This document shows positions 11,000-46,775 of a stretch of 64,000 bases of DNA, piece by piece; positions within the stretch are counted from its first letter, which is position 1; each line of letters starts with the position of its first letter. Source of the stretch: Tribonema minus (taxonomy: Eukaryota > Sar > Xanthophyceae > Tribonematales > Tribonemataceae). The notes beneath the pieces were generated by a model. It was not told the origin of the DNA. It ran no database searches and was given only the letters and a program-made list of their open reading frames with translations. The stretch is from NCBI GenBank assembly GCA_017506865.1, contig JAFCMP010000446.1, positions 558,001 through 622,000 on the forward strand, in the 5' to 3' direction. Position numbers and translations under genes: made by a program.

Positions 11000-13900
11000 C
11001 TACTACGCAGCCGAACTACTTCGCATGACTACCAAATGCACATGTATAACTTGCACTGCCACAGAGTTTCTTGGCACGCTAGCGCCGCTGTCAGATGGGC
11101 GGCACAGCAAGTTTATTTGCGGGAGGCATGCCTGCAATGCACACTGTGGCACCACCAGCAGCAGCTGCTGCAGCAGCAACTCAATGATTTTGTACATGCA
11201 AAAATCCTGGTCTACACGCAAAAATTATGGTTGCAGACCTTCAACTGAAGAGCCAGAGCTACTCCCTGTGATTCTGCAGCAGCAGTCTGTTGAGACAAGT
11301 TCAGCTCAACTAACTCATAAAGTGGCAGGGACTATTGCAAGCAATCTGAAAATGCACACTCCCCACAATTTACACGCTGACACAGGCATTGAGATTGTTA
11401 AAAACCCGCCATCATAGTAATCCTCAGCACAATGCAGCGCTAAGAGTAACAATGGCACACACCAGATATCTGGCATGCACCTGGCATCATCTGGCATGCA
11501 CCATAGCAGGTGGCGGGTCGCAGCAGCGGGCGCAGCAGCTTGATGGGGCGGCTGAAACGTCCGGGGCAGCGCATCAGTTAAGCGAGGAGCTGGGCCTGTT
11601 GGTGGACGCAATGGTATTCAATTCTCTGCTGTCCGGTGAATTCAATGTCAAACCACCCGCACAGGACGCTCAACATTTCTCCTCAATGGCGACAGCTGGT
11701 GGGTTCAAGTAAATTGAAATTCACTTAACCATCATGATGATCAGTAGGGCGCTGTGAGCACAGACTAGCCAGTTGCGCAACCTTGGCCGGGCTTCATCAT
11801 TCGCTGACCGCATCACATTCTACTTCTGATGTATACATATGTACCCGGGAACGTTGACTTTTGATTGATGCCCAGCATGCGGCTGGTAGGCCAGAGCAAC
11901 ACCTGGCTCGATGACATCATACATGCTGGTTTTGCCTGCAATAGAGGCATGCAGGAATCATCAACAGCACCCTCAGAACCTGATTCCATCGCGACTCTTC
12001 TGCACGCCTGGATCTTTGAGCATCAGCCCGTGCCATGGCATCGCTGCATGGTGCTAAGGTAAATGCGGACCTGCCTTACTTGCCTGTTAAGTGTTGCTCG
12101 TTTGGTGTTCAACCGTAACAGTTGTGCATTATGGCTATGGCCAGCGAATGCTTCTACAGTCACAAACACTGAATCTTGCTCTGCATATGCATGGTATCAT
12201 GTGCTTGTGCACTTGACGTGCGCTTTGCGCAGCCTCTCATCAGCCGTCTCGGATGCGTACTCAAGTCAGTACTGTGGCTACTCAGACGAACACTCCACCC
12301 ATGTTGGAGCTGGTTGTGGGCCTCTGAGTCAATGCTCTGGATCCCCTGCGGGCCATGAACCATCATGGCAGCAGCAAACACAAGCGCATGAACGGCGGTA
12401 AGTGCAATTGCCCACTGGCAACTTCAAGGGTGCGTAACAAAGTGCAGGTGGCAGCTAGCACATCAGCATGTGATACTCTAGCTCGCTTATTTTGGACTTC
12501 TGCCAGTGTTTTGGAGGTGTTCTGCACATTGGTAAGTGTTTCCTCGTTGATGCGCCATGGCAGCCTGCGCATGCAGCTCTCGTGCTGTTTGTAGAGTTAC
12601 GAGCCGGTCCACTAATCTGATTTGCAGCCGGGATAGCCCACCATCTCTTGTGGCCATCGTAGACGAGTGATGGTGGCTGCCACTTCTTGCGCATCGTTCA
12701 ATATTGCTAGGTATACCTCGAACTGTCCCTCAAATTGTCTGAATTGCAGTTGGAGTAGCCCACCATCTTCCGAAGCCGTCCAAGATGGATATCCATATGT
12801 GGCGACAGCTAGCGCCTTTTCCGTCCAACCCTTCAGTCAGCCGGCCTAATCGGTCAGCCAGCCATCAACGTCATCTCAGTGACACCTTAACAACTCAGTA
12901 GTTTGGAAGTTCCCCTTAACTTCGCCAGGACCGGCTTAGGGTTAGGGTTAGGGTTGGGCTAACCCTAGCCCCTTAACTTCACCAGGACCGGCTGTCTGAC
13001 TTGAGGCGCACCAGTGCTTGTGCATGTACTAGAAGTACAAAACTTTGGTGATCCTGATTGCACTAGCAGATCTGTTGCAACACTGTGACATCCGTCGCGT
13101 TGCCAATTTTGTCATTATGATGATGGTTTACCATATACTTCTTCATCAAAGAGCATATGTGCCTACATGTCACATGCTGCAATGACGAGTCGTGCGCAAC
13201 TTGGCACTGGAGTGAGACAAGTAAGACTGCTGGCTCAACTGCTAAGAGACGAAACCACTGGGCTTATAACATGGCCGATTGTGTTGTTGGCATCTGCTGC
13301 ATGAGTGTCCGCGTGCAGCATGATGGCATTGCCCTGAATCAGACACTCTTTCCCTAACAACCACACTTTACTCAGGCATGTAGGCACGCCTGTGTCTGAT
13401 GGTGGCTGCCAATGCCAGGATATCGCTTCATGCTTCTAACCCAATTCTCAACTTAGCTGACTGTGCTGTGCATCAAAAAAACGCGAACAGCTGTGGAGTG
13501 ACTGGATACTAATTGTTGTGTTCTACCATGATGATTGTGGTATTATGTGCTTGTGCACCTCATTGCTGCTGTGCGCAGTCCTTCACCAGCTATCCTTGAG
13601 GCAGCCTGAAGTTGGCACTGACATGCAGGCCAAGGTGAATGACAACTGTTACAGCAATCGCAAACGCAAGAACGGAGGTAAGCGTTCCTACTCAAGCTCA
13701 AGAGTACATTGAAATCCAGGTGGCAGCCAGCACAGTGTCATGCAGCTGCGGCGGCTATACATGCGTACCTGCAGCATGCTGTCTCAAATCTCAAAGCTTA
13801 GGTTTGCTGCACCATAAGAAAAGCAGTTTGGGCTTCCCCGCTGATGACAGCTTGGCAATGCACGTGCAGCACTGAGTCTCGTGCTATTTGCAGACCCTTT

Positions 13901-14800
13901 CGGTGCATGAATGAATTTTACATGCTGCATGATGCCAGTGTTAGAACGATAGTCTGCATCAAACTGTCTACAGTAATTCTAGGAGACCGTAGAACCGGGG
14001 CCAGTGCCAGGTTGAGCGGAGGCATATTTGCCTGACGATTTGCTGCACATGTATGACCACAGCTCCGCACTCCTGGGATGTTCATACTGCACTCAGTGAT
14101 TGTGATAGAGCTTTTGGGTGGTTCAGAGGCTGGAGCATAAACAGTGTTGCAGCAGCGCCGCTAAGACGTCATGAAGCTGATCACCTCAGAGGTGGTGCTG
14201 GCAGCAAATCCAACACCTTGTTTGTGACATTCTCGCGCTGCAGCTGTTGGCGGCATGCCAAAGAAGCGGCGGAGAGCGCCGGCAGACACCAAGCTCAACG
14301 AGCGGCAGGCAGCCAGCAACAAGGCACAGGCGGGCGCTGCGGCACAGGCGGATGCAGCAGCGCAGTGGGGCTGTTGTGTAGCGGCATATCTACATATCTT
14401 AGCGTGCATTAAGGATGATAGTTGCAAATCTTGGTGGTAGCACGCCTTGAGTGGCCAGGGCTCATTGATTGACAATTGGAGAAATCTTGCTACAAATCAC
14501 CTCAAGGTACTTGGCAGTGCTCAGCTCATGCTGCCGTCATGTGCTGATGTTTGTAATCAGATACCTGAAAACCATGCTGTAAGCCTTACTGCCTTGCTCT
14601 GCTGGCTTGCCAACCATGGTGGCCTACTTGGGTTAGTATGGGAGTTAGGACACACCCTTTCTCACGGCATCACGGGTCATTGCTGGGTCGAGGTACACAG
14701 CGTGTGCGCTCTCATTTCTTCTGCTTCAGGTTCCTCCTGGAGCTCGGAGAGGTTCGAGGTGAGGCACATCTGGCCACGTGCTAACAGTGGGTCTCGTAGG
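11000..14800. other. Region of isolated exon-like pieces and duplicated segments
   Basis: No complete gene could be built. Exon-like pieces on the + strand are: 11868-12058 (MPSMRLVGQSNTWLDD..., ending at a GTAAAT site); the paired pieces ending NHHGSSKHKRMNGG at about 12396 and NCYSNRKRKNGG at about 13678, each followed by GGTAAG and preceded by a similar ATGTGCTTGTGCAC stretch (about 12197 and 13546), so they look like two copies of one exon; and 14255-14372 (MPKKRRRAPADTKLNER... then an AQAG/AQAD tract). A telomere-like insertion lies at 12937-12968. The protein is not recognised. Confidence 0.35.
12912..12993. repeat. Telomere-like tract between 25-bp direct repeats
   Basis: Two 25-bp copies (12912-12936 and 12969-12993, one mismatch, starting CCCCTTAACTTC) flank about 32 bp of TTAGGG repeats that turn into a short CCCTAA-type stretch. 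The arrangement looks like telomeric sequence added at a break whose ends were duplicated during repair. Confidence 0.75.
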
Positions 14801-14814
14801 AATGCGGCGACACT

Positions 14815-15780
14815 CAAGTTGAGAGTTTTCTGCATGGGTTTTGCGCAAATGCAAATGGCGATGGATGGATAGATGGCGCTGCCAATCCCGTGATGCCGCC
14901 GCTGCCGCAGTCGCCACGCCGTCATCCACCGCCGCCACAGCTGGTAATTCTGCCAGCGTTGCTGCTGCCGTCGTCGCTGGCGCTGCTGCTGAGTCAGACT
15001 CGGAGAGTCACTGTGCTGCCGGCACTGCTGCCAGTGGCGCTGCCGCCGCCGCTGCCCCCGCGCCCCCCTTTGCTGCAAGGGACAGCGCTCCCACTGCTGC
15101 CAAATTGAATTCCCGCAATGCCGCCGCTGCCGGCGCCGCCGCAGCGGCTGCAGCCGTCGGCGAGAGTGGTGCCGCCGCCGTCGCAGTCCCCATGCCCTCC
15201 TCCGCCGCGGTGGCCGCCCCCCGCAGCGCCGCCACTGCTGCTGCTACTCCCAGCGCTGCTGGCAAGAGTGCTGCCGCCGCGGTGGCCACTGCTGCCAGTG
15301 CCAGTGGCACTGCCGCTGCCGCTGCCCCCGCGCCCCCCTCACTGTGGGCGACAGCGCCGCCACAGTGACTGCAGCAGCTGTCAATCCCCGTGATGCCGCC
15401 GCTGCCGGCGCCGCTGCAGCAGGCGAGAGTAGTGCCGCCGCAGTCGCCGCGCCCTCCTCCGCCGCCCCCTGCACCGCCTCCACTCAGTCTGCTGCTACTC
15501 CCGGCGCTGCTGCCACCGTCAGTGCTGGCGCTGCTGCTGAGAGTGCTGCAGCCGCTGCTGCCAGTGGCGCTGCCCCCGCATGCCCCTTCGCTGATGGCAA
15601 CAGCGCTGCCACTGCAGGCACTGTCACACGGCGCTGCCAGTCCCCGTGATGCCGCCGCTGCCGGCGTCACGGCTGCAGCCGCCGGGAGTGGTGCCGCAGC
15701 CGCTACAGTCGCCAAGTCTTGAGGCTTTTCCGCCCCCCCCCCCGCACCGCCGCCACTGCTGCTACTGCCACTGCAGTGCC
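14815..15780. repeat. GC-rich dispersed repeat, copy 2
   Basis: Begins with TTGAGAGTTTTCTGCATGGG at about 14818 and runs through degenerate GCC/GCT/CAG units with recurring GTGATGCCGCCGCTGCC blocks, ending with CACCGCCGCCAC near 15752. The order of parts matches the copy at 600-1420. Long Ala-rich frames on both strands here are composition effects. The function is unknown; it could be a non-autonomous element or decayed minisatellite. Confidence 0.6.
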
Positions 15781-16053
15781 ATGCACTCTCGGCTCAGGCT
15801 GCTGCAGCAGCAAGGTCACTACAGCAGCGAGTGGCTGATCGCCCATGCATCGGATTTGGCTGCGCACAAGCTGGCGTGTGTCAACCGCAGGGACATGTCG
15901 GGACTAGGAGACCTGTGGGGCCCGGCGCGCCAGAGGCAGCTGCTAGACGCCAACTTGAACGAGGAGCCTACTCAAACGGTTAGCTGCAGCAAAGCAATAG
16001 CGTGCTGTGAAGGGGGTGGAGGGCCCTGGGAGGCGGCGGTATTTGACCTGTAA
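15781..16053 (+). CDS. Candidate exon or short gene, unknown protein
   Basis: ATG at 15781 opens 90 codons to a stop at 16051-16053. The first 66 residues (MHSRLRLLQQQGHYSSEWLIAH... to ...LDANLNEEPTQT) are protein-like; the rest (after a possible GTTAGC donor at 15979) looks intronic. An acidic stretch SYNDNAEGSDDALGNGDD ending in a stop near 16340 and the coding-like inverted repeat at 16473 could belong to the same gene, but no splice chain was fixed. The family is unrecognised. Confidence 0.3.
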   Translation: MHSRLRLLQQQGHYSSEWLIAHASDLAAHKLACVNRRDMSGLGDLWGPARQRQLLDANLNEEPTQTVSCSKAIACCEGGGGPWEAAVFDL

Positions 16054-16472
16054 CCATGGTACACGCTGCACATGCTGATCACTGTAATGCGCGCAGACGA
16101 CAACTGCGCGACGTCGACTGGAACCAGATGTAAGATTCCGAAACGCCGCGCATCAGCGGCCGCTTCTGCGGACCGGCTGGACGTGTCCAGCCTCTGAGTC
16201 AGCTGCAGTGCCGCTGTCTCAAGTGGCACACATGCGCTGACGTCTCGAGGGGGGTGACAAGGGAGCTACAACGACAACGCCGAGGGGTCTGACGATGCCC
16301 TCGGCAACGGTGATGACCCCGATGTCGCCCAATGAGAACGCCGGCGGGTCACAGGGTGGCTCACAGCGCAGCCACGATGGCAATGACTCAGAAAAGGAGA
16401 GTCCATACTCAGTTTTTTGGAAACGAATCAAAAGACTAAGTTGTATAATATATACTTCGAAGTATATGGCAT

Positions 16473-16863
16473 CGCGAGGACGAGAACCTCACTATTGACG
16501 GCAGGCCTCCACCCGACGTCCTCAATGACTTCTGCGAGGACGGCTGCGCCTCGCTGGCGGTGGCGGCGGGGAGGGGAGTGTTGGTGTACAGTAACCACGC
16601 CTGCAATAGGGGCCTTTGGCGTTCCAGGCACGGCACCCAGTTCAAGGAGGAGCTGAAAGAGGCAGCAGTGCGCATGGAGCTTCTCCTTGAACAGGGTGGC
16701 GCCTTCTGTCCTGCCTGCAAAGCCAAAGGACCCCACTGCAGGCGTGGATCACTGTACACCACCACCTCCCGCCGCGCCAGCGCAGCGTGGCGGAGCCTTC
16801 CTTGCAGAAGTCGTTGAGGGCGTTGGGGGGGGGGGCTGCCGTCATCGAATTTCTCGTCCTCGC
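16473..16863. repeat. Inverted repeat with coding-like arms
   Basis: The arm at 16473-16647 and the reverse complement of 16690-16863 align along about 170 bp with moderate divergence; the spacer is about 42 bp. The left arm reads EDENLTIDG then RPPPDVLNDFCEDG on the + strand with no stop; the right arm read on the minus strand gives SEDEKFDDGSPPP and a related LNDFCKEGS. An exon appears to have been copied in inverted orientation next to itself. The transcript could fold into a long hairpin. Confidence 0.7.
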
Positions 16864-17190
16864 TGTCATCATCTGACCTCCGAGTCGTCGTCGCTACAGC
16901 CGCGAGCCCCCTTGAGATGCGCTCTCCTGGGCGTCGAACAAAGCAGCCCGGCCTGGACATTGCACATGGTGGGCAGGCGGCATCGCAGGCGTCGTTGAGT
17001 GTCTAGCTCGCCGCACGGCCGAGACAGGTTGTACGAGAGCTATCTAGTAGATTTCTGTGTCTAGCAGATGTCTGTGTCTAGCCAAGGTTGTGGTGTGTTC
17101 TTCTTCTAAAGAAAACTTTTTTAGTCTCTTCGACTTCAAGTTGATGTGCGTAACCGCCCAGGAAGTTGATGGCTACATGCAGGTGGCGAC

Positions 17191-43944
<26,754 letters not shown>

Positions 43945-44386
43945 TGGCGCGCGCGACTGCCGTTGTGAATACAAAGTATATACGCTTGAGGTTGGAATGC
44001 CTCAGTCATGTGGTGATCGATGCTATGAGAACAATGGTGCTGATGTCGCGTTGATCTGCTGTAGCTATTCGATACGTTGAGCGTTGCCATTGCTGCTGCC
44101 ACCGCCGCCGGTCGTCGCGCACCAGCGGCGGCGTTCCAACTTGCCTGATCATATGCTTCGACACACTGTCACAAGTGTCACAGCGCTCAGCGCGAGCGAC
44201 CCCACCATTGCACAGTTTGTTGCCTCCTGACGGGGCACTGGACCACTCTCTCGTCAGCATCATATGGGGCGTAGTCGTCTGCTGCTTCCGCGTGCAGACG
44301 CCGTGATTCACGTCACTGTGCTGAGCGCTGCTGGTTGCAGTGGCGGCTGCACCTAATGTGGCGCATTTTTTGCGCTCAGGCTGTTG

Positions 44387-45136
44387 ATGTTGCTGGCATG
44401 CCCCGGGGGGCCAGAGCAGTGCTTCAACGCAAGTGGCAATGGAACGGCAGCTGTTGTTTTCTTTTGGGACTGCATGCGTGCGTTGTCGTCAGCATCGGCC
44501 CCTGGCACCCCCCCTCTACACACACCCCCTACTGTCACTGGCATCCCCTCTAAAGGGCTATTACGGAGGCGGTAAGTGAGGGGGGTGGGATGGGGATCAT
44601 TATGAGCAAAATACATGTCACCAAGCGGGACAAAAGATGACGGCACGACATGCAAGGCAAGCTTCACATGCCAGAATGCGGCCCTAGATCACAGTGAGCA
44701 GCGGCGCAAGAACAGAGGACACAAGGCGGCTCGCTGAAGCTCCACGAGCTGGACAAAAACGTCACATTATCAAATGCAGGCATCAATCAGCGCACAGCCG
44801 CACGGCGTGCGTCAGTGCACAGCTGCCAAGCAGCGGCCTCTGCTCGAAGCTTCTGTCTGCAGCGAGGTGGCTGGAATCTGCCCACCGCCGCAAGTACTGC
44901 AATATGTGCAGGGCCGCCAACGTGGCGGAAGTCATAGGCACGCCGTGCCTGCGTTAGAGCTGCCATCAGTGTGCCGTAGTGTGAATCGCCTGATTTGTCG
45001 GGGTCTAGATGTGTGCTCACAAAAAGCTGTGCTGGACAAAAGGCGCGTCACAGTGTGACTGCTTGTTTTCAGGTCCATGCACGGCGGGACGCCCTGCGCG
45101 CGTGGCTCTTATGCTGCCACTGCTGCTGAGCACTGA
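44387..45136 (+). CDS. Short hypothetical protein (two exons, uncertain)
   Basis: Two pieces join in phase: 44387-44571 (ending CG before a GTAAGT donor) and 45073-45136 (after TTTTCAG), giving about 82 residues from MLLACPGGPEQCFNASGNGTAAVV to AATAAEH and a stop. The first piece is protein-like with a hydrophobic AAVVFFWDC stretch; the frame continues two codons upstream to a CTCAG that could instead be an acceptor, so the true start may lie further 5'. No family is recognised. It lies between the end of the WD40 gene and the convergent ferredoxin-like gene. Confidence 0.35.
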
Positions 45137-45469
45137 CGACCTGCTGTCTGTCATCTGCTGTCTGTGCAACAGCCCCTGAAACGCTCAAGAGCCGATTCAG
45201 GGGGTGCACCCCAGCGTTGAACTGTCAAGTACGCCGCCATCATACAACCCTCAAACGCTGACGCGGCAGCATCTGGGCCATGTGCTGGAGCTATTGCTGA
45301 GTATCATACACTCTGCACTGCAGCAGCTGCCGCTGCTGAGTGCGATGTGTGTTGTTGAAAATCATGTGTGTCGTACCGTTCAAAAAGCTGCCATCGCGCT
45401 CACGCCGACGACGGAGCACGCGGCAGCGGCGCTGCTGCCAGCTGCCTGACTTTAGCACCGAGACAACCT

Positions 45470-46666
45470 TTACGCCGACGACAACTGCTCCAGCTTCGCC
45501 CGTAACCGCTCCGCCTTCTTCGCCACCACGGCATCCCTACCGCCGCCGCCGCCGCTGCTGCGTCGCTGCTGCTGCTCCCCCCCCTCTGCGAGCGCTGCCT
45601 CCATCTCCTGCAGCGACTCCAGCGCTTCCGCCACCGCGCCGGCGGCGTCCAGCGCGTCGCACAGGCGCAGCCACGCCGCGCGGCGCGCAGGCGCAGCGCG
45701 CGCCGCCGCGCGCGCCGCCGCTGCAGCGCCGCCCAGCAGCTCTGCGCGCGCCGCTGCGTCGGTCGCGGCGGCGGCCTGGCGGTGCAGCGCTTCTGACCTG
45801 CTGAGCCATGCTGAGCAGAGGGCTTCGGGGAAGGCGTCGAGGTGGCCGGAGGCGAGCGCGGCATCTATCTGCGTGAGGGACTTGGCGTAGCGGCCGTCGC
45901 GGAGGTCCTGGTCGCCGCGCATTTTTTCCTTGTACGCGGTGATGAGCGCTGCGGGGACGGCGGCGCCGCACTCCTTCTCGAGTATCGCCGCTGCGGTGGC
46001 GGGCTTGTAGACTGAGGGAAGGGGGTGCAGCGGGAAAGGCGGTGGGGGGGGTGCGAGCTGTGTTGAGAATTGTGCCTCGTCCGAGGTCGTGCCTCGTCCG
46101 ATGCCATGAGGACTTGAAGACTTTGCGCCGGTATTGTATCCTTACAGAGAGACCAGACACCTCCTGCATCAGCAGAATAAGGGGTGCCTGACGAGTGGAG
46201 CACGTAGTCGTCAAATCGAATCGGAGTGACGAGTTGCGGGTGTCCACGCGCGAATCCTTCACCAACAATCACCGCGTTTTTCCCGGGGCTTAACGCCGTG
46301 CGAGACTTCAGATCAACCAGGAAATAAGCAATGCAATGATGCGTGACACGTGCGTCTTGAATGTTGACGCAGGAACGCACCTCCAGTGTAGAGGGTACCG
46401 CTGGCAACCAGGTTGGGCCCACTGCCGCACTGCCCGTGACACCCGCTTTCCTCCACCTCCACTCCATCAGGCGCGAAGGCTCTGAACAGGTCATGCGTAG
46501 CTGGGCTCCCCAGTTTCTTGCAGCACTTGCTCACGCACACGTAAACCGCAGGCTTGTATCCGGAAAGATTCGTGCCTGCACCAGCAGCAGCAGCACCAGC
46601 AGCCAAGTATGCCACAGCTGCAGCGGCGGTAGAAGCACGACGGCGGGGTACCGAGCAGCGCGCCAT
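45470..46666 (-). CDS. Thioredoxin-like [2Fe-2S] ferredoxin with TPR-like helical tail
   Basis: Two coding exons, 46666-46381 and 46011-45470 (minus strand), joined by a GTGCGT...CTCAG intron in phase 1, give 275 residues. Residues 1-31 (MARCSVPRRRAST then Ala-rich, no acidic residue) look like an organelle-targeting presequence. Residues 40-93 carry the thioredoxin-like ferredoxin pattern VYVCVSKCCKKLGS...EESGCHGQCGSGPNLV; Cys44, Cys48 or 49, Cys76 and Cys80 fit the four cluster ligands. Residues about 95-275 are Ala-rich helices; the part around KMRGDQDLRDGRYAKSLTQIDAAL resembles a TPR, followed by helices of the same type and a Lys/Arg tail. Ferredoxins of this fold are known alone or fused; the exact electron partner cannot be read. 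It is transcribed away from the FBPase gene, start codons 109 bp apart. Confidence 0.82.
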
Positions 46667-46775
46667 GATGCGCACACCTGGCTGCCTTTTAAGAACCCTG
46701 TGTTTTCTTAGACATGCAACTTCAAGCGGGGATTCAACCCAAACTTCACTTTGCTGTGGTTCACACACCAGGCAG
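46667..46775. promoter_or_regulatory. Compact bidirectional promoter region
   Basis: Only 109 bp separate the ATG of the ferredoxin-like gene (minus strand, 46666) from the ATG of FBPase (plus strand, 46776). Both 5' UTRs and core promoters must lie here or inside the opposite gene. No TATA box was recognised with confidence. The two genes may be co-expressed, which is inference. Confidence 0.6.

Noticed and set aside
14841-15715. Long Ala-rich frames on both strands
   Set aside because: They follow from the composition of the GC-rich dispersed repeat, which is open in several frames and shared with 600-1420.
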